The notes below the pieces were generated by a model. That model was not told the DNA's origin, searched no databases, and saw only the letters and a list, made by a program, of their open reading frames with translations. This document shows positions 33,721-47,142 of a stretch of 58,251 bases of DNA, piece by piece (positions within the stretch are counted from its first letter, which is position 1; each line of letters starts with the position of its first letter). Source of the DNA: Phoronis australis (Eukaryota > Phoronida > Phoronidae); contig NMRA01000122.1 in NCBI GenBank assembly GCA_002633005.1, positions 854,518 through 912,768 on the forward strand, read 5' to 3'. A program made the translations under genes and the position numbers.

Positions 33721-36700
33721 AAAAAGAAAAGAAAAGCACAGTAATAGCAAAACAACGGTATCTATAACAAGTTCGAATTTCATTTGATGAAAATGCTCCA
33801 AGACGTGATCTCTATTAATGTATTAATGTTGTAAAATATCATGATTTTATTTTGAATTCGTTTTGTAAACGGTGTTTAAGTTCTTGGATTTGGAAGTTTT
33901 ACATAAATCTGGACAGCTATTTCTGAGATATAAAACTTCAAAGATGGGGAAAGGTACACGATTTTGAAGCTTCAAAGTTAGAGAAATATTCAAGACGTTT
34001 TTTTTTATGGTCATACAGGACCTCGCCATAACTGGCAGGGCACCCGGCCAAGATGTCGCTAAACCACCAACACAAAATGACACAAGAGTCGGAAAGGTAA
34101 AAAATCCCAGGAGTTGCCTCTTACGTGAGGGCGTGCACCATGGGATCCTGTCTTACCCGATACACGAAGGGCGATAGAGGTGTGTAACTTTCGTTATTGA
34201 TAATATTTTTGTCTGGCTGACAGTTACGGTTACCCAGCTGTGACAAATGTATGGTGTCCAGATAATTGGGTTGTACTCAAGTATTAGTGTTTGAGTTGCG
34301 ATGACGCACCTGTACTTCGAATAGATAAAGCTCTCCATCCATCATATCCATCACCATTTGCTTGCACTAGTGTGTTGTTATTTGTCGTGGTACATTCGCG
34401 TTGACGCTAACACTTTTAATCCCGACTAACAATTGCACTAACATACTAACACCAATCCTAACATATCAAGAAATACAGCATGAATAAATCCAAACGACGT
34501 TCAAGGTCACAAAATGCATGTTGAGTGGTGTTATTTGAATTCCTCTCCAAATGCCAAGATCAAATGGAGCTGAACTGTGGGTCCCGTGATCGATTACTAC
34601 CGTGGCAGGGACAAGGATTTTTGAATTAGTTTCCGAATGGCAAATTGAAAACAATAGTTGATTTATCGATTGTTTGTAAATTTTATTAGTGAATGTTTTC
34701 GTTTATTTACTTACCATGCCCACGCCACAACGATACGATCCTACTCGCGGATAACCAAGACGGAAGAAGAAGCATGAAAGACTGAAAATTAACAACCGAA
34801 GACTAAAATTAAGAAGGAAATTTAAAGTAGTTTGCAAGTCACAATGCATTAGTAAGATGGAGCTCAATACTGCGAAGGTTCACAAGCCTGAAGGCAAGAT
34901 ATGTAACATTGAATGATTTTTTAAAAATACCCTGTCAGACAAATAAAAACGTTTCTAAAAACAGCCCTATCAAACTGATAGTAAAACAACTAATATTCTT
35001 TCAGACTTCTGTTGATCTTTGAATTTATTTATTTGTCGACTTGTAAACTTTCGGAGCCATGAATTCCGTTATTTCATACCTTCCGCCCACAATTGTTCTC
35101 ACTTGTAGTTTTCAATTCAGATCATATGGGTTTATTGTTTCGAGGGGATTACGTTTACTTCTGTTTCTTCAAAAGTCCTGAACGGATTTTCATAAAAATT
35201 GATTCATAGGTACCTATCAGTTTGGGTTTCATACTGCACTGTACAGCTCAATACCTTGAAGGTTTTCAAATCAGTGGCCGTAATACAACAAATGAAAATT
35301 CATTGAAAAAAGCCCTATCAGCCTGAATGTTAGCAAATTCGAGAAAAAAGCTTATTAGTGTGAAAATAATTCGACAATCTGAGAGACGAGAAGTCAGTGA
35401 TTGAAAGTTAATGACAAAGGAGCGGCAACATTTTAGAGGCGGAAAACCAAAAGTTGAAAATTAAAATAAAAGCGACAGTTCAGTACACATTGCCAAACGT
35501 TGTTTGGTTACTTTACCAAGGTACTGACTGTTCGAAGAAGCCACGTGCTTACAACTCTCCAAACATTTTGCTCGAAATCACTGCTCAAAATGCCTCGTGA
35601 AAATTCGAACCTTTTGTTTTCGAACTAATAGTCTTTCGGGCTTGTGTGGATATTGGTGGATTTATTTACTTGCTTGTCTTTGAAAACAAGGAATACCGGC
35701 ATCTCATAAATTTACCCCACACTTTTTCTCACTTGTAGTTTTCAGTTCAGTTCATGTGATTTCATTGTTTCCAAGGGGTTGACTTCCTTTTATCATTATT
35801 TTAGGTCTTTTAGGTACTTGGCCTTTCGTCGAACTATTTGACTTTGGCTGACCAGTATACCATTAACATGCGAGATCTGACATTGCGAGCAATGACAATA
35901 CATTGTATACCAGAAGTTCTGCAGGACCACTGACACGAATCGCACAAGAGTCAAGGTTCCGTTAACTTGTAAACATCGTAGAAGCTTCTAGGTTTTATTA
36001 CACATTTGTGCTCCTGTGTGTCATCAAAACATGACCGACATTTTTTCGATATGGAAAAGGGAAGTGTAAAATCTACTAGCCAGTCATTCAGGCATATGTC
36101 TTTATTAATGCACAATGACTCACATCTGGTTTCAAGGCATGTTCTCTTAAAAACCATTAATAGCTAGCAAAAACCGAAGACCCATTGTTAATAAAACAAC
36201 CGTGTCAAAACATGATCGAAAATCATTTGATGAAAAATTTCGAGAAGTGATCTCAGAAACAATGTTGATGTTCTGAATTGGGATTATTGCACTTTCGTTT
36301 TGTAAAAGACGTTTAAATCATAGTATGTGAACGTTTTACATAAATCTGAATCAAGAGAAATGTAGACGCTTTTTCTAGGGTCATACAGGATCTGAACTAG
36401 AAGGATCTTTACCTCGCCACCATTGCCAACGGACTAAAGATGTCACTGAACCAGCAACTCAAAACGACACCAGAGTCGGAAAAATCAAAAATCCCGGAAA
36501 TTGCCTCTTCCATCAGGACGTGCGCCATGAGATGCTATCTTATCCAAACAAAAGACGATAAAGGTGTGTAAATTTCGTTATTAAAACGTTTTGGACTTGC
36601 TGATGGGTGCATTTACAGTTCTCCACCTGTGACAACTGTGTGGTTTCCAGGTCGCTGTAAAATATTTCAAGTAATATTTCCGATCCCGTCCAACAAAGCA

Positions 36701-38004
36701 CTAACATACAATACAAGCCCTAACATACGAATACATACACCACAAATTAATCTAAATGGCGTTCAAGGTCGCAAAAGCCATGCTGAATGGAATATTTGAA
36801 TCCCTGTGCCAATGCAGAAGCAAGATGAAGCTGAGCAGTGCTTCCCGTGGTCGATTCCTGCCGGTGTAGGAGGAAGATTTTTCAATTAATCTGCGTACGT
36901 CAAATTGAAAGCAATTGATAGGTCGATTGTTCGTAAATTTTATCAATACGCGTTTTTTTCCTATTTACACGCCATACCCATACAAAAAGATAACCTTCGT
37001 TTAACCAAAACGAAAGAAAAAAGATTTATGACGAAAATTATGAAGCTTAAGTATCGTTACTTGGGTTTCATACTGCAGTGTATACAGTTCAATACATTGA
37101 ACATTCTCAAATCCCTACTCATGATACAACAAAAGAAAACATTTTTAAAAGGGTTCTATTAGACCGAAGGTTCTCAATTTCGAGAAAAAGCTTACTAGTT
37201 CTAAAATAGTTTAACAAGGACAAGGTCTTTTCAATAGATGTGCGTATGGTTAATTGAAAACAGTCGATTTTTCGATTATTTGTGAATTTTATCAATGCAT
37301 GTTTTGTCTATTTACACGCCACACCCAAGCCCCAACAATACCCCCATGACCCTTGGATAACCAAAACGAATTCCGAAAGATTTAAGGTGAAACTTATGAA
37401 GGTAAACTATCATTGCTTGCGTTTCATATTGCATTTACTATAAATAGTGTACAGCTCAATATGTTTAAGGTCGTCAAAACCGTACCCGTATTACGCTAAA
37501 CGAAAACGTTTTAAAAAAGGCCATATCAAATTGCTAGTTGAACAACGGTTTCAGTAACTTAATCGAAGTTTATTTGGTGAAAAGTTTCGAGATGTGGTCT
37601 CAGAGACACCAGAGTCGAAAAGGTAAGAAATCCCGAAAATTGCCTCTTTTTTGAGGGCGTGCACCATTAGATGGTATCAAGGTTTCGTTCACTTGTAAAT
37701 ATCATAGAATCTTCTGGTTTGTACTAAACGTTTGTACTCCTGTGAATCATCAAAATATGATCGACACTTCTTTGATTTGGAAAAGTGAAACGAAAAATGT
37801 AGTCGCCAATCATTCAGGCATCTGACTGTATTGATGTACACTGTTTCACACCTGATTTCAGGGCACAGTTTCTCAAAAACCATAGAATTTAGCACAAAAA
37901 ACAAGCACACATTGATAGTAAGGCACCGGCATTAACAACAAGACCGAATTTCATTTAAAGAAAATGATCCAGATGTGAAATACGGTTAGTGCTCTAAAAT
38001 ATGA

Positions 38005-38034
38005 GCATTTCATTTTCATTTTCATTTTCATTTT
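38005..38034 (+). repeat. CATTTT pentamer/hexamer repeat
   Basis: Four consecutive CATTTT-like words, expanding a landmark that occurs once in the other array units. Confidence 0.85.
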
Positions 38035-38130
38035 GTAAAAGGTATTTATATCATAGAATTGAAATTTCACATAAATTTGAACAGATATTTCTGATACGAA
38101 GCTTTAAAGTTAGAGAAATGTAGACTTTTT

Positions 38131-39030
38131 TATTCGCCCGCATATTTATATGTGAGTGTTTGTCATCTTTGCCTGCCCGGTTGTCCGGGCGTCCGGGATA
38201 CGGCGTCCACAGCTTTATCTTTTAAATCCTCACAGGACCTTGATAAGATTTGGCAGATGTGCTTCTATAAGGCTGACGGCAGTTGACGATGAATTTCGGA
38301 CGGATCCGCCTACCGGTGGCATTTTTTTCGTTTATCTCTGTTTCTTCAAAGGTCATCGGATTTTCATAAAACTTGGCTCATGGGCCAATAAGATGACGCT
38401 ATCCTCTCGTTTTCGAATGACACCTAATGGCAAATTTTACTGCCCGCGAGTATATTTTTGGCGCCTAACCCTCCATCAATCAAACCACTCTAAGGATGAT
38501 TGTGAAAATTGGCGTATATGTTCTTACTATCAGAAGGCAGCTGACAACGGCTTTCCGACGACTTAGATACCGTGACACCTCCTAGTGGCATTTTCCTTTG
38601 ATTTTGCGCCCAACCCATGGCTCTGTAAGATCTTTATTAAATTTAGCAAGTATCTTTATATTAAGTTGACAACGGATGTCAACGATTTCAGGACGGATTG
38701 GACTACCGGTGTGCCTCCTAGTGGCAATTCAAATTTTTTAAAGTTTACCTTAAGTCTATATATTCAAAGGTTCTTTGACGGATTTTCATGAAATTTGGCA
38801 GATAGGCATATATTAGTGAAATGGTGCCTATCTTTCATTTTCTGATGGATTGGGATTATTTTGCGGTACCTAGCGGCTATTTTTTTACTGTTTTCGAGTC
38901 TTTTTGTCAACCAAACCACTCTACGGATGATTTTAAAAATTGGCATACATGTTTTTACTGTAAAAAAGGCGGCTGACGGTCTTGTTTTGACGAAATTGAC
39001 TACTGTGGCGCTTCTTGGTGGCAAATTGAA
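38131..39030 (+). mobile_element. Hairpin-ended repeat family, copy 3
   Basis: It starts TTCGCCCGCATATTTATATG, then the family phrases: TCTTTATTAAATTTAGCAAG, CCTCCTAGTGGCAATT and TTTTCATGAAATTTGGCAGA. It sits in the array between the landmark AGAGAAATGTAGAC and the AAATTGAAAA...TTGTTTGTAAA landmark, so it interrupts a unit. The 3' hairpin end is missing. Confidence 0.65.
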
Positions 39031-42000
39031 AAAAATGATTTTGTCGGTTGTTTGTAAACTACACGGTTTTTGTCTATTTACAAGCCATACCCATACCCCA
39101 ACCATGTGCTGCGACCCACGGATAACCAAAACAGGAGAAGGATTAACGATGAAAATTATGAAGGTAAACTAACGTTGGTTGCGTTTCATACTGCATTAAT
39201 ATAAATAACTGTAGTTCGATACTTTGAAGGTTCTCAAGTCCAAATACCCATAACACGAGAAATGAAACTATTTTTAAAAATGCCCTATCAGGCCCAAGGT
39301 TCACGATTCCGACAGACAAGAAAGTTAGTTTGTCCGAAATAAGGCCACGAAACCAGAAGCCGGTTATTCAAAGTCAACGACAACGAAGCAGCAAAATTTT
39401 AGTGGCGGTAAAACAAAGTTTGAAAATGTAAATGAAAGCGAAAGCTCAATGCACATTGCTGAACTGTGTTTGGATCATTTCCAGAGGCACTGGCTCTTCG
39501 AGTGTTAAATATCCCAAAATATTTTGTTCCAAATCACCGTTCAGAACCTCATCTCATTAAAGTTTGAAGTTTTAGCTTTCGCAGTTATGGGCTTTCGTAC
39601 TTGCGTGTATTTGTGGACTTAAAAACCTTCGGAAAAATGAAAGCCGTGATTTCATACCTTCAGCAAACACACTTTTTCACTTCTAGTTTTAAATTGAAGT
39701 CCTGTAGGTTTTATCGCTTCTAAAGGCTTGGTTTCCTTTTAACCGTACTGTAGATTTAATAGCGACTTGGTCATTCTTCGAACGGTGGACTTTGGCTGAC
39801 TAGTATACCATTAACGCGCGGAATTTAACGTTGAAAGCAGTGACCGTATACCCAAGGTAGGCCAGGACAACTAACACAAATGTCACCAGTAATGTTCATC
39901 TGAAACCATCGTTGTTTGATTTGAAAAAGCGAAGTTCAAAATTTACTCGCTAGTCATTCAACATCTGTCTTTATTCATGAACACTGTTTCACACCTGGTT
40001 TCAGGGCAAAAACTGTAAATTTAAAAAAAAACAAAAGCACATTAATGTTAAAACAATGGTATCAATCACACAGTGGAATTTCATTCGATGAAAGTAAATG
40101 TTTCAGAAGTCATCACAGAAAAACAGTTAATATGATCATTTCATTTTCGTTTTTTGAACGGTGTTTAAATCATGATATTTGACATTTTACCTAAATCTGA
40201 ACTGCTATTCTGATAGGAATCTTCAAAGTTAGAGAAATTTGAACGTTATTCCAAAGGTAATACATGATCTGAACAACCATGACCTCGCCACTACTGACAG
40301 AGAACCAAAGATAACACTGAACCACCTACTCAAATGATACAGTAATTGGAAAGGTAAAAAAATCTCTGAAGTTGCACCTTCCGTGAGGGCGCGCCATGAG
40401 ATGCTTTCTTACACGGTACACGAATGACGATAGAGGTATGAAACTTTCGTTATTGATAACATTTTGTCTGGCTGATACATGCAGTTACAGTTGTCTACCT
40501 GTGTCAACTTTGTGGTGTCCAAATCATTGTAACAGCGTTTAAGTGCTGTCGAACATTGTTTGGATCCTTTCGAGAAGAGGCACTGGCACTTCCAAGAAAT
40601 AGTTTCAAACAGGAACGTGCATACAAATCTCCGAACATTTTGCTAACTGTAACAAATGAAAGTTCGAAATTTTAGCTTTCAAACTAATGGACTTTCGACC
40701 TAGTTTGGACCTTTGGATTTATGGATTTTTGGACTTGCAAACCTTTGGACCAATGAATAAGTGATTTCATACCTTCTGCTCACACTCTTTCTCACTTGTA
40801 CTTTTCAATTCAGATCATAAGGTTTCATTGCTTCCAATGAGACGACTTTGTTTGAACATCATTGTAGGCTTTTAAGGAATTGCAATGACCTAATTTCATC
40901 AAACCACTGGACATGGGCTGACTAGTATACCATTGTCATGCGGAATCTGACGTCACGAGCAGTGAGAGTGTACCAAAGGTGCCGCTGGATCACTCACAGG
41001 AATGACAACAGAGTCAAAAGGTAAGGTGCCGTTCACCTCTAAATATCCTGGAAGTTAAATGCTTAGACTGTCTGTGTGTTCTACGAGTCATCAAAACTGT
41101 GCAGAAGCCTTGTTTGGTTTGGAAAAGTCGAGTCATTCAGGCATCTATTTTTATTCATATATATTGTATTACACCTAGACTAACATTTGCACTAACATAC
41201 TAACACATACCCTAACACACTAAAAACAGCATGACTGAATCCAAATGACGATCCTGGTCATGGAGTGCATGCTGAATGCTGTTAACTGAATTCCTCTGCA
41301 GATGCCATAACCAGGTGGAGCTGAGCAGTGGTTCCCTTGATCGATTACACCCGTGGCATGGAGAAGGATTTTTCAATTACATTAATTATTCAAGTATCAA
41401 ATGGAAAACAATTGATTTCTCAATTGTTTTTAAATTTTATTATTCCACGGTTTTGTTTATTTACTTGCTATACTCACACAACAACGATACGTTGCGACCC
41501 CTGGATTACCAAAACGGAAGAAGGAGAATGGAAGAAGAATGACAAACGAAGACTAAAATTAATGTAATATAACTTTGCTTGCGTTTCATACTGAATTGGT
41601 ATAAATAGAGTATAGCTCTATACTATGAAGGTTCACAAGTCTAAAGACAAATCATCTGACAATTGAATATATATTTCCAAAAGAGCCCTTTAACCCCGAG
41701 GGTTCACAAATCCGACAGAAAGAAAAGATAGTTAGTTCGAAACTAGTTTGAAGGTCTATTATACCTGAAACCTGTGATTTAGCCATGGTAGTGGTGGTAA
41801 ACAAATATTTTGAATATGTAAATAAATGCAACATCTCTGCACATTGCCGAATATTGTTTTGATCCTTCCGACAGGCTCTCAGGGTTCCATAAAGTAGTTT
41901 CAAATAGGCACGTGCATATAAATACCCGAACCTTCTTCTCCAAACAACTTTTCAAAATCTTGATACATGAAAGTTCTAACTTTTAGCTTCGGACTGGTGC

Positions 42001-43117
42001 GGACCTTCGAATTTATAGATTTTTGGACGTTTAAGCTTTCAGAACAATGAATATCTTGAATTCATGCCTTCTGCTCACACTCTTTCTCACTCGTAGATTT
42101 CAATTCAGATCATACGATTTCATTGCCTCCAAGGGGTTGACTTCGTTTGAATTTTATTGTAGGTTTTTAGAGACTTCTCCAAATTTCTTCGAACCACTGG
42201 ACTGACTAATATACCACTAACATGCGGCATGCGGGATTTGACGTCGCGAACAGCGGGATGAAACCACAGGACCACTTACGCGAATGACACCATAGCCAAA
42301 AAGTATGGTGCCATTAAGCTGTAAACATCCTGGAAGTTACATGCTTTGACCGTATTTGCATTCTAGGACCCATCAATTCACACCTGGTTTCAGGGCACAA
42401 TAAATTATTTCTCAAAAACCGTAAAATTTAGCTGAGAACAGTGACATGGTACGAAATGTGCTGCAGTACCACTTACACTAATGACACCAGAGACAAAAGG
42501 TACGGTGCTGCTAAGCTGTAAATCTCCTGGAAGTTACTTGTTTCGACTGCATGCGAGTTTGTTTAACATAGAAAAGTAAAGTGAAACATCTACTCGTCAG
42601 TCATTCAGGCATCTCTTTTTTCATTTACACTTTTTCACACCTTGTTTTAGCTCACACTCTCTCAAAAATCATAGTATTTAGCAAAAGACAGAGCTCATTG
42701 ATAGTAAAACAGCGATCACAATAGCAAGGTCGAATTTACTTAAATGCTAAATTTTCCAGAAGTGATCTATGAAATACTCTTCATGTTCTAAAATATGATC
42801 ACTTCATTTTCGTTTTGTGAACTGTGTTTAAATATTGGTATTTCAATATTTTACATAAATGTAAACAGCTATTTCTGAGATGAATTTAAATATTCAAACT
42901 AAGAGAGAAATATAGAGACATTTTTAGGATCATACAGGACCTGAACAAGCAGCACTCTGACCTCGCTACCACTGGAAGAGAACCTAAGGTGTCGCCGATA
43001 ACCGACACAAAATAAAACCGGAGACGGAAATGTAAAAAAGACCCGAAATTTGCACTTCCGTGAGAGAGCACGCTGTGAGATGCTGTCTTTCCAGATACAT
43101 GAAGGACGATAGTGCTG

Positions 43118-44630
43118 ATTAATTTTTATGCGCCCACATATTTATATGTGGACGCACTATGCCGTCATCTCCGTCCGTCTGTCAGTCCGGGCGGCGTCCG
43201 TCCGGCGTCCGCTGCTTTATCTCCAAAACCCTTTGACATACGTTGATGAAATTTGGCACATATGTTCCATTCATGAATGGGACGGCATGTGCGTACTTTC
43301 GGACGGATCCAACTACCGGTGTGCCCCCTAGTGGCAATTTTAGTTTTTTACGCTTACCTTTGTATCTTCAAAAGTCCTGAACGGATTTTCATGAAATTTG
43401 GTATGTAGGCACCTATTAGTGAGATGGCGCTATCCTCCCGTTTTCAGATGGATTCGACGTAGTTTGCCCCACCTAGTGGCCATTTTTACTGTTTTCGAGT
43501 CTGTATTTTTGCGTCCACCCCTCTATCAACCAAACCGCTCAAAGGATGATTGTGAAAATTGGCATGTATGTGCTTACTATAAAGAGGACAGCTGGCAATG
43601 ATTTTCAGACGATTTGGACTACTGTGGCGCCTCCTAGTGGCAGTTTTTTTTGCGCCTATGGCTGTATCTCCTAAACCGTTCGCAGGATCTTTACGAAATT
43701 TAATAAGTGTATTTATAAGATGTTAACAACAGACGGTGACGACTTTTGGACGGATCCGCCTACCAGTGTGCCCCCTAGTGGCAATTTCATTTTTTTACTT
43801 TTACCTCTGTATCTTCACAAGTCCTTCACGGATTTTCATGAAATTTGGTATGTAGGCACCTATTAGTGCGATGACGCTATCCGTTTTCGGATGGATTCAA
43901 CCTAGTTTGCGACACCCAGTGGCCATTTTTACTGTTTTTGAATCGTTTTTTGGCGTCCACCCCTCTATCAACCAAACCGCTCTAAGTATGATTTTGAAAA
44001 TTGGCATGTATGTTCTTACCATGAAGAGGACGGTTGACGTTGAATTTCCCATGACTTTGATTACTGTGGCGCCTCCTAGTGGCAGTTTTTTTTTGCGCCC
44101 ATGGCTGTATCTCCCAAACCATTTGCAGGATCTTTACTAAATTTAGCAAGTGTATTATGTGATGTTGACAACGGACGGTGACGACTTTAGGATGATTATG
44201 ACTACCGGTATGCCTCTAGTAGCAATTTTAGTATTTTACATTGACCTCTGTATTTTCATAGGTCTTCAGGTGTATACTTTGTGTTACTTCGTGACTATGA
44301 AGGAAAAGTTCCAAGTAGAAATTTGTTTCTGGCATTCTAATGCTGTGCTAATCTTGTATGTTGGTAAATTTGTTTTTAATTCTACGTTTCTGTGGTGCTT
44401 TAAGCAACTGATGTATAGCATGTGCTTGTATTATGAAGATACTCACATTTTGCCCCTAGCCTATTGAGGAGACAATGACCATGCCTTTCCATTTTGCAAA
44501 GTACAACATACTACATATATGGCCTCTACTGGCCACTTTATGGTACCAATAAACAACCCTAGAAGGATACCGTATACGGTGCAATTGTGGGCGCATTTCA
44601 ACGCTCTGCGTTGCTCTTGTTGTTTTTGAT
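43118..44630 (+). mobile_element. Hairpin-ended repeat family, copy 4 (most complete)
   Basis: The 5' end has a palindrome at 43129-43156, with TGCGCCCACATA and TATGTGGACGCA around TTTA. The 3' end has GTGGGCGCATTT, then CAACGC-TCT-GCGTTG, a perfect 6-bp hairpin, then CTCTTGTTG. ATGCGCCCACA thus occurs near both ends in inverted orientation. The interior is two diverged copies of a roughly 440-bp unit (phrases at 43380 and 43823: CGGATTTTCATGAAATTTGG). GATTA flanks both sides as a possible target duplication. No protein is encoded, so it is non-autonomous. Its class is unknown; a Helentron-like or palindrome-ended MITE-like element are options. Confidence 0.65.
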
Positions 44631-45535
44631 TACATTTGGGTCTTGCATTTACAGCTCTCCACCGGTGACAAGGTTTGCGGTTTCCAGATTATTGTAATAG
44701 TTCTTAAGGGTGGACTGTAGCTTTGTTCTACTCTGGGTTGTAGTCAAATATTAGTGTTTGGATCGTGATAACGCACATGTACTTCAAATGAATAGATCTC
44801 TATACATCCATCAAATCTATTACACTAGACATTTGTTGCAGGTCTTGGTGGTACAATTGTGCAGACGCTAGCGCTCTTTCTAATTCCGACTGAAAATTGC
44901 ACTAACACAATAATACAAGTCCTAACATACTAAAACAACGGCATGATTGAACCCAAATAACGTTCAATATCCCAAAATGCATGCTGAATGGTGTTATTTG
45001 AATTCCTTTGGAGATTTCACAAGCAGAAACAGTATTGAAAACAATTGATTTATCGACTGTTTGTAAATTTTATTAATACACGTTTTTATCTATTTACACG
45101 CCATACCCATACCCACGATACGTTGGGACCTACGGATATCCAAAACGGAAGAAGTAAAGTAACGTTGCTTACGTTTCATACTGCATTAGTATAAATAAAA
45201 CACAGCTCGATACTCTGAAGGTTCTCAAGTGTTATAACGCCTATAATACAACAAATTAGAATTTTTTGAAAAGGTCTGGTAGTTAGTTCGACAATCTATG
45301 AGACCAGTGATGCAAAGTCATTGACAGGGGAGCAGCATACTTTTAGTACCAGGAAACTAAAAATGTAAATAAAAACAACAGCTCAGTGACCATTGCCAAA
45401 TTTTTTGGATCCTTTCGAGAGGCTTTGGCTCTTCCATGAAGTAGTTTCAAAGGAGACATGGATGGACTTTGATCACTTTTGCATGACTATTTAATCGTCT
45501 GTGTAGTATCTCCTGCATATATCAATCATAATATG

Positions 45536-45813
45536 TGTGACGCGACGTTCGTAACTTTACGCTTAATTAGTTGCAAATGTTCAGTTATTCTTATGCTAAG
45601 GTCTTTGTTGCGTCTCAGTGCGCCTTTGTTACGTGGGCATGCGGGCGCGACTGTATGTGTCTGGCACTTCGCTAGCGACAGGCTTAGTAGAAGGATGTTT
45701 CCTTCCTTTGCCTTCATGAAAATTGATTGTTATCATGTGTAACTGAACTGAAACGTATGCCTGATGAGATGAAATACACATTTTGATGTTCAGTGGAGAC
45801 TTGCTCTGTTACA
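45536..45813 (+). repeat. 5' LTR
   Basis: Starts TGTGACGCGACG and ends CTCTGTTACA. Partner at 49700-49977. Confidence 0.92.
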
Positions 45814-45815
45814 TT

Positions 45816-45828
45816 TGGCGCCCAACGT
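45816..45828 (+). promoter_or_regulatory. Primer binding site, tRNA-Lys type
   Basis: TGGCGCCCAACGT two bases after the 5' LTR matches the 3' end complement of a lysine tRNA for 13 bases, the usual primer for minus-strand synthesis. Confidence 0.8.
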
Positions 45829-46297
45829 AAATCGAACAAACCAGAACTTTTCTCTGATGACGTCTTTAAAATTATGACCGTGCTACGGCCTTGCATGGAA
45901 AGTTGAACTGCTTGCTGACTTTACAAGATTTGTGTCACGGTTCGGGTAAGAATTTTCTGGAAAGGACAATGTCTCAATTTGCTACTAGCGTGGTCACAAG
46001 TTCGTGGTGGTGTCTGGAACAGATCCTCGTGCTCGCTAAGAACGGAACTTTCTGGACTATGTGTTTTACGACGCCCTATCCTGCTGGTTCAAGCATCTGC
46101 AGCTTGGTACCGGTGGATCAGACGGCAGCTGAAATTCCCTGTTCTGACTCAGCTGAGAATTCTGAGAAGTTCATAATAAACCCAGATTTAAGTATTGAGC
46201 AGCGCGCCCGACCCACAAGCTTACTCAATGAATATCAAGATATTTTTGCGCAGAATGATTTGGATCTTGGTCATGTTACTCAGGTTCAGCATAAGAN
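45829..46297 (+). other. Leader and truncated gag start, then misplaced spacer copy
   Basis: After the primer site, a possible gag start ATG lies at 45969 (MSQFATSVVTSSWW). At about 46078 the sequence switches to the CTGCTGGTTCAAGCATCTGC segment that belongs between protease and RT, which runs to the n at 46298. Most of gag and the protease are therefore missing. Confidence 0.6.
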
Positions 46298-46298
46298 C

Positions 46299-47142
46299 TA
46301 ATGCTTTGCGTGTTTTGATCGATCTCGTTGATAATGACAATCGCTCGGACTGGTTGCTGTTGTTGAAAAATGTCCTGTTTAATCGTGAAACCTCTCTTCC
46401 AGGCGTAGTTAAGACTGACAATTCTGTTACCATTCCGTCTGGGATGTCCCAAATAATCGATGCTTGTATTTGTGTTAACCCATGTACATCTTGTAGTTTA
46501 CAGGTTGTCACCGAAGAGTATGGTTCACTGTCACTTCCTAGTAACTTGCAGGTGTGGTCCACATTGCATGAGATTAACCCTGGGGATCATATGATTCCTG
46601 TTAGAGTCACGAATGTGGGTTGTAAGTCTGTTACTGTTCCTGCTGGTTCAAGCATCTGCAGCTTGGTACCGGTGGATCAGACGGCAGCTGAAATTCCGTG
46701 TTCTGATTCAGCTGAGAATTCTGAGGAGTTCACAATAAACCCAGAATTAAGTATTGAGCAGCGCGCCCGAGCCGCAAGTTTACTCAATGAATATCAAGAT
46801 ATTTTTGCGCAGAATGATTTGGATCTTGGTCATGTTACTCAGGTTCAGCATAAGATACATTTGACAAGCGATGCTCCTTTTAAACACCGACATCGCTCTA
46901 TTCCTCCTAACATGTTGGATGAAGTTAGAGCTCACTTAAAGGATATGTTGCAGCTGGGGGTTATCAGACCGTCCACTAGTCCATATGCTTCTAGTATTGT
47001 CTTAGTACGTAAGAAGTCTGGAGAGTTGCGATTTTGCTTAGATTTTCGTAAATTGAACGAGATCACGGTAAAGCTTTGCCTCGTGCTACTGAAAATTTGC
47101 ATACGCTCCATGGTTCTCAATATTTTTCAACTCTTGACATGA
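46299..47142 (+). pseudogene. Ty3/gypsy pol, protease-RT spacer and RT N-terminus
   Basis: Open from the n to 47142. It contains the spacer (IPVRVTNVGCKSVTVPAG, then ICSLVPVD) and the RT start (GVIRPSTSPYASSIVLVRKK, then ELRFCLDFRKLNEIT). A deletion of about ten bases near 47070 shifts the frame before the catalytic region. No protease DSG/DTG motif remains. Confidence 0.85.

Larger units (their letters stand above)
26550..45535 (+). repeat. Degenerate tandem array of a roughly 2.4-2.7 kb non-coding unit
   Basis: The same ordered landmarks recur head to tail. GAAGGACGATAGAGGTGTG-like lies near 26586, 34165, 36550, 40422 and 43098. ACAGTTCTCCACCTGTGAC-like is near 26651, 34218, 36616, 40489 and 44651. 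CGGATAACCAAAACGGAAG-like is near 27961, 34752, 37000, 37360, 39115, 41505 and 45130. TTTGGCTGACTAGTATACCA-like is near 28670, 35850, 39790, 40914 and 42207. The copies are diverged and partly deleted. No reading frame is shared between units. At least five units remain after allowing for transposon insertions. Confidence 0.75.

Noticed and set aside
43398-44140. Two open frames with similar peptides (FTVFES and related)
   Set aside because: The similarity reflects the internal 440-bp repeats of a non-coding element, and the frames are broken in other copies.
45479-45896. Open frames in the 5' LTR, also at 49633-49906 in the 3' LTR
   Set aside because: These are chance frames within the LTRs; both copies occur only because the LTR is repeated.
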